From the NCBI GenBank assembly GCA_905181965.1, contig CAJIZY010000005.1, forward strand, positions 140,539-204,538: a DNA stretch of 64,000 nucleotides. The letters are read 5' to 3'. This DNA is from Akkermansiaceae bacterium. Lineage in GTDB: Bacteria; Verrucomicrobiota; Verrucomicrobiia; Verrucomicrobiales; Akkermansiaceae. The position numbers and the translations under genes were made by a program. The notes under the pieces are model-generated. The model was given only the letters and a program-made list of their open reading frames with translations. It was not told where the DNA came from and ran no database searches. The first letter of the stretch is position 1. Each line of letters opens with the position of its first letter. Below, piece after piece: positions 47,695-57,897 of the stretch.

Positions 47695-49890
47695 TTATTC
47701 GACCCCCGGACGTATCCGGAAAAATCGTCGGGCCGCGCCAGGATCCGTCAAAAAGCTTTCGTTAATCACGACAATCGATTGCGTGTCTTCCGCTGCAATA
47801 GAATCGTCGATTTCTAACCAATTCGCGGCGGTAAGATCAAGGGTGGTTTCCAAAGCATAGGTTCGCCCTGGGACCGAATTAAAAGTGAGACGAATTTCTC
47901 CCGAGCTAAGGTCGTAGTCGATCGCGGTGATGGCCAGTCCACTCGCACCACCTGAGATCGCAGTATACTTTTCCAAAACCTGCGACGCGTTAAGAATTCG
48001 CCCTCCATAATAGTTGAACATCGCTATATCACCGTTGAAAGGCTCGAAGGCAAAAGTCGTGCTAGTCGGGATATTTCCACCCTTCCCAAGCTCGGCAAGA
48101 TCACCTCCATCCCAATCATCAATAAACCCAGTACTGGAGATCGGCCCACCGATAAGTTGGCCATTCACATAAAGTGTAGACGTTCCTACCACTCCGGCTC
48201 CCACATCAGCAGTCGCCACAATGTGAAAAAACTCACTCGCACTCCCAAGAGCTGCAAGATCAGTGGAAATGAGGATGCGGCCCTCGTCTGTATTGGCAGT
48301 CTGGAACCGAAAGTCGAGGGTGCTATCGGTAAGGACAATTGCAGTTCCATCACCATTACCACCCGTATTAAAGAGGGTATGGGTTCCATTAAAATCACCT
48401 GGGCGAACAACCATCTCCCACGATACATCTACTTTGGTGGCAAGATCACCAAGACCGTCCTGCCATGAATCGGCAGGGTTGGAGGACAAATTATAGCCTG
48501 GACTATTCACCCACGAGGTAACCCCAGTGAAATTACTCGTTCCGCTTTGAACTTCTCCACCGGTATTATTGACGAAGGTAATCCCATTATTCCCCGTGGC
48601 ATTGATCGCCGGATCCCACTGGCCCAGATTTCCATCCGGGAGACCGGCTGCCTCCCATCCAAGGTCAGGTACATTTCCATCGAGAACCGTCACCGTCAGC
48701 TCCTTGGTTGTGGTGCCAAATGGATTGGTTGCGGTAAGAGTGAAAGTCGTAGTTTCGGTCGGAGACAAATCGATGAACTCTTGCCCAGTCACATCAGTCC
48801 CGTTAATGCTAAGGCTAACTTCGCCGAAGGCATTCCAACGGACAAGAGTCGACTGGCCAGCGAAAATTGTTTCGGAACCAGCATTCGTAAATGAATTCAA
48901 AAGGGGCGCGCTATCGACCAACACCGTGACCTCGCGCTGGAGAGTATCGTCCCCCCGGTTCCCCGTGATTGTGTAAGTTGTTGTCACAGTTGGGTTCACC
49001 GTAATCATGCTTAGTCCTGAAACGTCACCAACCCCGCTATCGATCGCCAAAGCATCATTTCCCGGATCACTCGACCAACTCAGCTCAACCGGTGAACCAC
49101 CAGCTACCACTTCTTCGGAGGCTGCGAAATCGGTAACAATTGGAGTGCCGATTGCGAGTGCCGCAATCGCGTTTGCATCCAGGGCCTCATCATAAATACG
49201 GACATCATCAATCCCGCCTTCCCAGTTGTGTGTCGTTTGAAAATCATCACCAATGCGGACGTCGGCAATTGAAGCGGTATTAATAGCAACACTTTGACTG
49301 GAACTCGGTGGAGTATCCGCATTGCCAAACTCGGCATCCAAAACTCCGTCAACGTAGAGCTTGGCATCAAGCACGTCAGGAGTTCCGTCGTTAGCCCACG
49401 TCACCGCGACATGGTGCCATTCCGCATCCGTAACAACAGTATTGCCGACAAAAAAGCCACCGTTGGCTTCGATCCGGATAGCGCCTGGGGTTCCATTCTG
49501 ACTTTGAACCCGGAAAGTCCATTTTTGCGTGCCAAGATTCGTACCCCACGAGACGATTCCTTTATTAAGCAACGTGCTATTGGTGCCACTCCGAATCCAA
49601 GCGGAAATGGTTCGATCTCCTGTTCCAGAAATCCCTTTGTAACCGATAATATCGACTTGGTCGTCGACCCCATCAAATTGCAACGCGGCAGAAGATCCGG
49701 AAGGGATTGCCGGCAAATCAGTAGTGTTCCAAATCGCGCCTCCGACGATTGTTCCATTCCGATTATTCGCAGAACTATCCCCAGCTGTGGTTCCGGAAGC
49801 TTCGTCGAAAGTCCAATGGCCAACCAAATCAGCCCGACATACAAGCGAAGAAAAGACCAACATCAACAAATAGAATCCATGTACTTTCAT
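47695..49890 (-). CDS. Exported LamG/Ig-like surface protein
   Basis: 731 residues from ATG 49890 (MKVHGFYLLMLVFSSLVCRA signal). First LamG domain at about 22-235 (GHWTFDEASGTTAGDSSANN; WHHVAVTWANDGTPDVLDAK; GGIDDVRIYDEALDANAI). Two Ig-like repeats at about 240-420 (TVNPTVTTTYTITGNRGDDT; SPTETTTFTLTATNPFGTTT). A second LamG-like domain at about 440-660, then a C-terminal strand module seen in many PVC exported proteins (SVPGRTYALETTLDLTAANW ... FFRIRPG). No catalytic site. Likely extracellular carbohydrate binding or adhesion. It follows the lamin-tail/CotH gene by 85 bases. Confidence 0.88.
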   Translation of the reverse strand: MKVHGFYLLMLVFSSLVCRADLVGHWTFDEASGTTAGDSSANNRNGTIVGGAIWNTTDLPAIPSGSSAALQFDGVDDQVDIIGYKGISGTGDRTISAWIRSGTNSTLLNKGIVSWGTNLGTQKWTFRVQSQNGTPGAIRIEANGGFFVGNTVVTDAEWHHVAVTWANDGTPDVLDAKLYVDGVLDAEFGNADTPPSSSQSVAINTASIADVRIGDDFQTTHNWEGGIDDVRIYDEALDANAIAALAIGTPIVTDFAASEEVVAGGSPVELSWSSDPGNDALAIDSGVGDVSGLSMITVNPTVTTTYTITGNRGDDTLQREVTVLVDSAPLLNSFTNAGSETIFAGQSTLVRWNAFGEVSLSINGTDVTGQEFIDLSPTETTTFTLTATNPFGTTTKELTVTVLDGNVPDLGWEAAGLPDGNLGQWDPAINATGNNGITFVNNTGGEVQSGTSNFTGVTSWVNSPGYNLSSNPADSWQDGLGDLATKVDVSWEMVVRPGDFNGTHTLFNTGGNGDGTAIVLTDSTLDFRFQTANTDEGRILISTDLAALGSASEFFHIVATADVGAGVVGTSTLYVNGQLIGGPISSTGFIDDWDGGDLAELGKGGNIPTSTTFAFEPFNGDIAMFNYYGGRILNASQVLEKYTAISGGASGLAITAIDYDLSSGEIRLTFNSVPGRTYALETTLDLTAANWLEIDDSIAAEDTQSIVVINESFLTDPGAARRFFRIRPGVE

Positions 49891-49975
49891 TAAGAAGAGG
49901 TGATACCAATTCCAGTGATCTAAGAGAAGAAAAAGGGGTCCAATTTCACTAATTTGATTCGACACGGCCTAACCA

Positions 49976-52900
49976 CTATGGCCGAGCGGTCAATACTAGC
50001 CGTGCAAACTTCATTGGCTGATTGAATGACACTGGTTCAGGAGCCCGCCAACTGCGCATCGAAATACCGCTAGAGTGCTCTTCAGATCCCAAATAGAAGG
50101 CAGTTCCTCTTTCCCAATTTTCCAGATCTCGAGAGAATTCGATCACGAACTGAGCATCATCAGCCGCTAATCTTGCGGCCACCGTCACTACTAGATAATC
50201 ATCAAGGCTCCCGTTATTCTCGAGGTTTTGAAACGACCCTGAAATACCGTTCATTGGATCAGCGAGGGAATATTCGAAGAGCTCGGCGGCGGTTGAACCG
50301 TCAAAAGAAAGAGAATCAGATTTCCCAGGGCTTCCCCCGAGATTAGCACTCGCTCTCCAGCTCACCGCATCGCTCAAATCTGGATTCGAAGACGGTGATA
50401 TTAAAGTCAGTGAATAGCCATTCCCATCAGCAGGAAGTGGCCAGGGAGCTCGATCATTATATCTAAAGTCTGAAATCGATGTCCCATCAGCTGCATCTAG
50501 CGAGAGACTTTCCCCTCCATTATCTAACCTGCCAGTGTAAGAACCAACAACCGGAAGATCATCGCCAAAGGAAGCCTTGAAGCCATCCAGATCCGCCACA
50601 AGGAGGAGCCGTTCGCCAGCTTCAAGGATAGTATTATTAGAGAAGTTAAAAGAAATGCCCCCAGTAAAAACCACATCCGCAAGGCTGATGGCCTCGTCCG
50701 CAATATTCATTAACTCGATGTATTCCGTGACCTCTAGATCGCCTGTTGGATGATAGAAAATTTCGGAAATGACAAGATTCTCAGCCGATGCTGGAAGGGC
50801 CGTCACAAAAGTCGCTTCATTCAAGGCACTCCAATCGGTTCCATCGAAGCTTCTGGTTCGAACCGTCGTAGGACCATTGATCGTCACCGCATCGCCGAGT
50901 GTATTGAGAGCAGTCACATCCAACTGCAAGTCCATGCCCATGTCCGAGCTCGTGGAACTCCCGTTATGAAGTTCAATCGCAATCACATTGATTCCATCCA
51001 CGAAAGCGGACGGTAGGAAAGAAAAGACATCGATATTACCTTCCCTAATATTACTGTCGCTCGATGCGAACGTCTCAAAATTAACAGGATCAGCTGGCAT
51101 ATTATCGCGAGCAATCTCAACCCCATTTAGATAAACAATCGCTCCCCCATCAGACATGACCCGCGCCGTCGCCTCAGTGATCAGATTCGCATTTGTAATC
51201 TCAAATTCCTTCCGAAAATACACCGTAATGTTCCTATCAGGATTAATCCACGGCCCACCAAAGGGGTGATTATTGACTGAACCAAAGCCGAGTGGAGCAT
51301 CCCCGGTAGCCCACAACGAGTCATCATAAGCGGGCTCTCTCCAACTCGTCCCCTGATCGCTCCCATCATCAAGATAACTCCACCCCGGAGCCCCTGCCTC
51401 GATCAGGGTCTGATCACTTTTTGCACCATTGATCTTAATTGAATTGGGATGAATCCCGCCGCCCGCAAGACGCGGATCACTTCCATCGACCGTGTAATAA
51501 ATATCGCCCGTATCGTTCGTGATGAGCAGGCCTTTAGTGCCGTTTCCAAAGCGAGGGCATCGGGCGGATCAATCTCTGGATAAAGACCCGCAGCACGAAA
51601 CTGGCTGATGCTAATCGGAGTGCGCCTAGGGAACCAAGTATTGTATTCTCTTTGGAGTCCTCGGTCAAAATCCACTAAAGTGCGAGGGTTAGAATCAGCG
51701 TGGTCTCCCCACCGAGCACTCTCGGCTTTCATTGCTAATCGAATCCCCTGCGCCCGTGCGTCCCACTGGGCCGCACCATTCTCAGGAGTCAGCGCTCCAT
51801 CATTAAACATGTGTTTGTAGGCCCGATCTGCAAATCGCCGCGTATTCCGGATTGTCAGTCAGCCACGCATTGACCGAAGTTGGACGGTGCTCAGTGCCCG
51901 AGCGAGAATGCGTAATCGAGTTAATGTTCAGATTCCCGGTAGAGAGTCCATTTAGTCCCGCCCGCTCCGCGTCGTGACAGAAGAACATGTATTTCCCGGG
52001 TGGATTTACCCGACGCATCGCACGGACATTATTCTGATCCCAGTCGGTATTTCCGGCATGAAAGTTCAACACCAAATAGTCGATAAAACTATCCATATCG
52101 AGATACTCTTCCACGGCTGTAAGGTTACCCGCTTCAGCCGCATCAAGGACCGCCTGCCAACTGTTGAGCATCTGCGAATTTACCTCTGCCGGAGTTCCCT
52201 TGATCACCTCGATCCGATTTCCTCCAACGATTCGGAAGCCCTCCCAATCATCCTCTTCCCCTCCGAAGCGCTCAGCGGTCCATTCCTCCTCGATCCGTTC
52301 AAAAAGGTGATGCATCCCGAAGTAGAGTCCGTTGAAATAGACATGAACTTCGTTTTGAAGAGCTTCGGGATAACCCATCGCAAAACGGGCATCGCGAAAC
52401 CACTGGTCGCGAATATACATCCCGTATTGACGCACTGCTGCCGTCGGGTGCACCCAAGAATTTCCATTACCCCCTCGCAAAATAATCTGGTTGAAAGTCT
52501 CGGTCGGAGCGTCGGAACCAAAGAGTGGGAAACGTAATTTTCCAGCTCCATATTCATTACGAAAAGCGAGGCGAAAGTTATGTTTCCCACGATTAGGATT
52601 GCGGGAAGCATTGCCATTCATCCGCATTCCAGCATCCACCTGGATAGGTGAACCGTCAGCAAAATCGATCATTTCCACCGAGACGCGCCGCTCAGATGCT
52701 GAGCCCGCATCCTGCGGGTTGACTTGAATGCCAGTTTGTTGGTCAAACAAATTCGCAACATCAGTCACAATCGAAATTGTCGGAAGATCTCGCAGAGATT
52801 CCTTAAGCTCTTCTCGTGAGTATACAGATCCAACAATATCGGGATCCATCTGAAAATCACCAGGGATCGTGCTTCCATTTCGTGACCTCCAAGGCAGGGG

Positions 52901-54283
52901 ATAGCCCGGTGGCTTTGCCGGTTGATTCAGAACATCATCAAGAAACAGGTAAGTTTGAGTATCGACATTCGATGCTCGAAATCCCGCTTTGAATGCCGAT
53001 GCTCGGACCACTGTGCTCGTGGTAACCTCAACCGATGCCGAAGGAGGCGAAGTCTCATTGGCAGAGGTCACCTGTGTCCCATTAAGCAAGGTCGGGCTAC
53101 TACCATCAGTGGTGTAGACAATTGTAGCTCCAGGAGTTGCGCTTTCAATAGTCACGTCGAAAGGAGCTTCGAAAAATCCACGATCGACATCGAAAGTGGT
53201 GTCGCGAACATAACCTGAAGATTCAATCCCGGCATTCGGAGCTCCAGGAGTAGGAGCAACTAGATAACCTCCAATCACTCCACCGGAAAGATCACGAGTC
53301 TCAGCTGTTAATTCAGGGATCAATAAGACATCCGAGCTCCCCGTGCTGTCGTTGAGCATTTGAAATGCCAAGATATTCTCTCCACTCCTAAGCTTTCCCG
53401 CGAAATCCAGCGGGAAGATTTCCATCGCGTCTCCGTCGCGGATTTCTCGGCGCTGAGTCGAGATCGAATCGAACGCCAAAGGATCAGGCAGGTTCGCAGA
53501 AGCGACAAGTTCGCCATTAAGATACGCCGCAAAACCATCCTCATAAAACAACTCCAAAGTCATCTCCACCACCTCGGCAGGGTTATCGACGTCGAAAGGG
53601 ATTCGGAGATAAGCACTTCCCGCGATCCCACGCATTTCCGAAATTGTATCCCCTCCCGCACCAATGAAATTTGGAAAACTATAACCATACCCGATCCCAG
53701 TTTGGGCAGAGTTCCACCCAGAATCATCAAACCCAGTTAAGCGCCACGAATCTTCAATGTCAGCTGGAGGGACCGTCCAAGTTCCCGTCGCAGGCCAAGG
53801 AACCAAGGTCTTCGATTCAGTGACCGAGTTTGTGCCCGTTCCATAAGCCACCCCAAAAAACTGTTTTGGAAATTCCGGAGTAAATTGGCTTAAAAGTGTA
53901 ATGCCATCAGTGTCAATTAACGCGAGATACTCACCACCGGCCGAGAGCGAGAAATTGGTATGAAGGTCTCCCTGCGGATCTTTTCGGTCCTTACCAGACG
54001 CAAAAATCACAAGATATCCTCCCGCCGGAATCGTCACATCAGGTAACATCCATTGGGTGAGATCAGAAGCATTGTCCGTTAAATACAAGCCATCTGTTGA
54101 AATCGCGCTTGCTCCAGAATTGCTTAACTCAATCCAATCCGACGCCTCACCATCGCTATCTAAATACGATCCATCATTATCAGCTACAAATTCAGTAATG
54201 CTGAGCTGCCCGACGGCAATCGCAGGAAAAAGAAAGTAGAATAACCATGCGGTCACGTCCCGCCGGCTCAAAGTTAATGTCAT
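49976..54283 (-). CDS. Giant lamin-tail/CotH exported protein, two frameshifts
   Basis: About 1435 residues over three frame segments. The ATG at 54283 opens with LFYFLFPAIAVGQLSITEFV (signal, then lamin tail). A galactose-binding-like domain follows (LELFYEDGFAAYLNGELVAS), a chitobiase-type C-terminal-like repeat (TIVYTTDGSSPTLLNGTQVT), and a CotH-kinase-like region (LPTISIVTDVANLF; MRMNGNASRNPNRGKHNFRL; WDQNNVRAMRR). Break one, near 51838: EYAA continues as RRFADRAYKHMFNDGALTP one base over. Break two, near 51560: DPPDALA continues as FGNGTKGLLITNDTGDIYYT, consistent with one lost T in a T run. The remainder repeats the binding module and ends in a lamin-tail-like domain. Secreted spore-coat-kinase-like proteins of this build are common in PVC bacteria; activity unknown. 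Confidence 0.82.
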
Positions 54284-54336
54284 AAGCGTCGTGAGGCTTA
54301 GCGCGACTATCTATCCCTGAGCAAGAGTAAATTCAT

Positions 54337-55950
54337 CTAACCGTTCGCTTTACCTGGTTTGCTCTTACCGAAGACTGATTTTAGATCCGTCACTTTAGTT
54401 AAGACGACTCGTCCGTTGCGCTCGCTTGTAGTTCCCGTCAAAATGATCGGAGTCCCAACATGGTAAGCCAGATTAAACCCATGAAAATCACCAAAACTGA
54501 CCTCAATCCGAACGGGTGACTTACCAGAAACATCAATATAGAAGACCTTCGCTTCATCGAGATTATCAGACATCCGCAGACGCCCTTGGACCGTAATTGT
54601 GCCTTTCCCGGTTTTTACCCAGCTCTGGAAAGGCCGTTCCTGATATTCATCAAACTCGCCGCCATCAAGACCCGGCAGTGGGGTCGAGGAATTCGCAAAA
54701 GAATCCGAATTGACTCCGAACTTTTGCAGTAAAGAAAGATGAAGTCGCCCAAGCTCCTGATTCTTGGAGTAGCGGAGGTAACGTCCAGTCTTGAGCTTCC
54801 CTCCTCCCTTTCCAGCAAGCACGATGGGAATTCGCTGGGCCGTGTGATTGTCACTGTGACCCATCCCAGATCCAAAGAGAACAACACTGTGATCGAGCAA
54901 TGATCCACTTTGATCCTTATAAGATTTTAACTTGGTCAGGAGGTAATCAAATTTCTCCATATGCCAGAGGCTGATCTTGAGAAGAGCATCGATATTTTCC
55001 CGGCTAAAATTACGGAAGAAGTGCGAGAGATAGTGGTGCTGCTTCCGAATCCCAAGGAAATCAAAAATCATGCGGCTATTACTGTTGCCAAGCATGTAGC
55101 TGATACAACGAGTCGAGTCGGTCCACAGCGCCATCGCCATGACGTCGAGCATCGCTTCGACTTGTTCGTTAAGATCTGCGGCACCCTCGGGGCGTTTGAG
55201 ACTTGAGAAGTCAACTCCGTTCGGCCCGCTCACCGGAGTCATTTTTTCAAGCCGCTGTTCGGTTTCGCGGACCACCGTGAAATACTCCTCCAGAGTTTCC
55301 TGATCCTCTTTTCCGGCCTTGCGCTGAAGCGCCTTGGCATCATCGCGCACGCGATCAAGAAGGCTAGAGATTTCATCCCGCTGATTAACATCGCGCATCG
55401 GATTCCGAAATAGGCGATCAAAGACCAACTGGGGATCACTCTCACGCGGAATGCGATTCCCCTTCTCGTTATAGGAAATATAACTGCAATCGATCTGGTT
55501 TGTAAAAAGTCCCTCGGTCGTAAGCTCGAGTGAACGATGCGCCGTGTCGCCGCTGATCTGATCTGCGATGAGCTGATCGACCGAAGCCGATTTTTTGTTC
55601 TTGTGATGTCCGGCAAGGAAGCGTCGGGTCGAATTACTGTGTGATGAGAAGCCGAAGTCCCCCATGTTATCGAGAATGAGCAAGTCGTCCTTGTGTTTCG
55701 AGAAGGGTGCCATCAGCGGTGACATGCGAAAGTCATTCTCCTTTCCTCCTTCGATATTCCACGAGGGAGGATGAACGCCATTCGGTTTGAAGAGAGTAAC
55801 GAAACGAACCGGTGGCTTCGACTCGCCCGCTAGATTGGTCGTAGCCGCCTTAGCGCTGTTTTCCATCAAGTTGAGAAATGGCAGTGGCACCAAGGCACCA
55901 GCGGCTCCCCGCAAAAAGGTCCGGCGCTCGATGTTCCAACTCTTACTCAT
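54337..55950 (-). CDS. DUF1552 exported protein with C-terminal extension
   Basis: 537 residues, RR-type signal IERRTFLRGAAGALVPLPFL. DUF1552 motifs: RFVTLFKPNGVHPPSWN near 50; HSNSTRRFLAGHHKNKKS near 105; EYFTVVRETEQRLEKMTPVS near 225; GSLLDHSVVLFGSGMGHSDN near 350; GGKLKTGRYLRYSKNQELG near 385. After residue about 445 it carries about 85 extra residues (TITVQGRLRMSDNLDEAKVF; NLAYHVGTPIILTGTTSERN) forming a small beta-rich domain absent from the other two DUF1552 proteins here. It is the likely original partner of the DUF1592 gene at 57882, now separated from it by the fusion gene. Confidence 0.88.
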   Translation of the reverse strand: MSKSWNIERRTFLRGAAGALVPLPFLNLMENSAKAATTNLAGESKPPVRFVTLFKPNGVHPPSWNIEGGKENDFRMSPLMAPFSKHKDDLLILDNMGDFGFSSHSNSTRRFLAGHHKNKKSASVDQLIADQISGDTAHRSLELTTEGLFTNQIDCSYISYNEKGNRIPRESDPQLVFDRLFRNPMRDVNQRDEISSLLDRVRDDAKALQRKAGKEDQETLEEYFTVVRETEQRLEKMTPVSGPNGVDFSSLKRPEGAADLNEQVEAMLDVMAMALWTDSTRCISYMLGNSNSRMIFDFLGIRKQHHYLSHFFRNFSRENIDALLKISLWHMEKFDYLLTKLKSYKDQSGSLLDHSVVLFGSGMGHSDNHTAQRIPIVLAGKGGGKLKTGRYLRYSKNQELGRLHLSLLQKFGVNSDSFANSSTPLPGLDGGEFDEYQERPFQSWVKTGKGTITVQGRLRMSDNLDEAKVFYIDVSGKSPVRIEVSFGDFHGFNLAYHVGTPIILTGTTSERNGRVVLTKVTDLKSVFGKSKPGKANG

Positions 55951-55958
55951 CGTTCTTA
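55940..55958 (-). repeat. 19-bp direct repeat, copy at DUF1552 start
   Basis: Read on the minus strand this is TAAGAACGATGAGTAAGAG, covering the ATG of the DUF1552 gene. The same sequence with one change (TAAGG...) occurs at 57879-57897 in the same orientation, 1939 bases away. Together they bracket the decayed fusion gene. Confidence 0.8.
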
Positions 55959-55998
55959 TCTCTACCTATAATGATTCTTTCCCAAAAAGGAAGGCTGG

Positions 55999-57889
55999 TT
56001 ATAGCATCAGCTGATCAATCGCGCCCTCTTGCGAGAGGCGATTGCGCTGCATGGTGAGGTCGAGATCTCCGTAGTGCTTGATCGGGTTGCCGTAAGTGTT
56101 GAGCAAGGTGGTATACCAGTTACTCAGGGTCTTGTGGCCTTCGGTGCCATGGAAGGGCAGACGGATGTAACGCCCGGCGATATCGAGTTTGGAATTCTTT
56201 CCGCTCATGATCACCATGGGCGCCTCGGTGTCCGGACCATGGTGGCCGGATCCGGTCTCAGGCATGTAAATGATTGTGGTGTTGTCGAACATCGTGCCTC
56301 TTCCTTCGGGAATGGCCTTGAGCTTGGTGACCAAGGTTTTCACCTGCTTCATGTGATGCGTCTTGATGACGTCCCGCATCAAGGCCGAACGACCACCCTG
56401 TCCGTGACCGACCGCGTGGATATTGGTCTTCTCATCATTCTCGGGCAGCGACGTGATGTCCGTGCCCAAGTCATCGATGGTGTAGGTCACCACGTTGGTC
56501 AGGCCGGATGCGAGCGCGGACACGATGATGTCGGTGTAGGCGGCCTGCTTTTCCATCAGGGTCGCATCGGAACCACCGTTCGCGTGAATGGGGTCGATTT
56601 CAGGTAAGTGCTTCGTGATGACATCACCCAAGGCAGCGACTTTGGTATTGCGGTCGCGGATCGATTGGAGCGAGTCAACCTGATCGCTGATCTTCAGCCG
56701 CTCGTCACCATAAGCCCATTCAGCCTTTGGGATTCCTGGCCGTGGAGGTAGCTCAACAGCGCGTTGTCGGAAGCCACTCCTCGGTGATTTTGTCTGGTGT
56801 CTTTTTGTAAGTCGCCATGCTTCGGAAGACCGCCTCGACGTCCTGCTTGTCCTGGCTGTTAAGGAACTCGGAGCGTTGGATACGATAGGTTTTTTCCCCG
56901 GGAAACATCCTTTTCCGCATCCCTGGGAACGGGATGTCAACACGCTCGATCCTGGGCAGCAGCGCCTCGTGCTTGTCGCCATAGATCTCCTGTAAAAGGT
57001 GATCCATAGAACCCTCGGTGGACAGAAAGTCTTCGCGGGACCGCAGGATCTCCCGGTGCCGCAGTTCTACTTCCATCAAGGCATACATTGCCGGATACTG
57101 CGACTTCATCACCGACGCGGACGACATGTGTCCGGCGATCCGCTTGGCGTTGCCCACCATCGTCAAGAGGTGTCCAGTCGTAAGCGCTTCCTTGCCGTAG
57201 TATCGCACGCCGACCTTCTCGGGCAGGAGGAAAGGATTGGTGATGGTGCGGCGGAACTTGTTGCCGTGCTCGGTCTTCGGGCTCCAGTGGATCCCGCTGT
57301 CACCTCGGACATTGTGCGTGTCTCCGTAGATCTTCCGGGTCGGCTTGTAATCCAACAGACGATTCGCCTTCTCGCTGAAGATATACTCGCTGACCATCCA
57401 GCGACGGTCGTGGGTGTAAGCCGGGAGATCGGCATGCTTGCCGGAAAAAAGCTCCTCGTGCTTAACGACATTGCCAAACTCAAAGCGCTGAAGCTTCTCA
57501 GCGAGCGCCTTGGCCGAATCGCCCGTCAACTGGCTGTCCAACCACTGCATCAAGACCTTGCGTTCAGCTTCGCTGGGTTGCTCGGCCTTCTCCGGAGGCA
57601 TGTCTTCAAAATGAACCGCCTCCTTGGCCAGCGCATACAGCTCCTGCAAATCAACCGGGTCAATTGTTTCCAATTTATCGAGCCGAATATCCCCCTTCTG
57701 TTTGTCCGGCCCATGACAGGAAACACAGCGGGTTTTCATCACCTTCAAGGCCCGGTCGTGCAACTCGCTCGGGTTCAGATCAATCTTCTTCTCTTCAGCA
57801 TTCGCTGCAAGCAGGCCCAACACTCCAAAGCCCGCTGCCTTAAAAGCCCGGCAAGGATAATTCGCTATCGAATGACCGCTCTTACTCAT
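55999..57889 (-). pseudogene. Decayed fusion of a PSCyt-DUF1592 gene with a DUF1552 gene
   Basis: The first part, from ATG 57889, encodes a PSCyt protein: RCVSCHGPDKQKGDIRLDK, MPPEKAEQPSEAERKVLMQW, then the middle region as in the 21700-24171 protein (TTGHLLTMVGNAKRIAGHMS). It stops being alignable near KITEEWLPTT at about 56765-56795, about 340 residues in; the intact relative runs to 823. From there the DNA encodes the last half or so of a DUF1552 protein: NALLSYLHGQESQRLNGL, then after another frame change GDERLKISDQVDSLQSIRDR, GHGQGGRSALMRDVIKTHHM, GTMFDNTTIIYMPETGSGHH, SKLDIAGRYIRLPF. So roughly 2 kb, the 3' half of one gene and 5' half of its partner, was lost. Neither product can be whole. 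Confidence 0.75.
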
Positions 57890-57897
57890 CGTCCTTA
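57879..57897 (-). repeat. 19-bp direct repeat, copy at DUF1592 stop
   Basis: On the minus strand TAAGGACGATGAGTAAGAG: it covers the last codons and TAA of the DUF1592 gene and the ATG of the fusion gene. It is identical except for one base to the copy at 55940-55958. Removing one repeat plus the DNA between them would place the 54337-55950 gene directly on this stop with an 8-base overlap. Confidence 0.8.
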
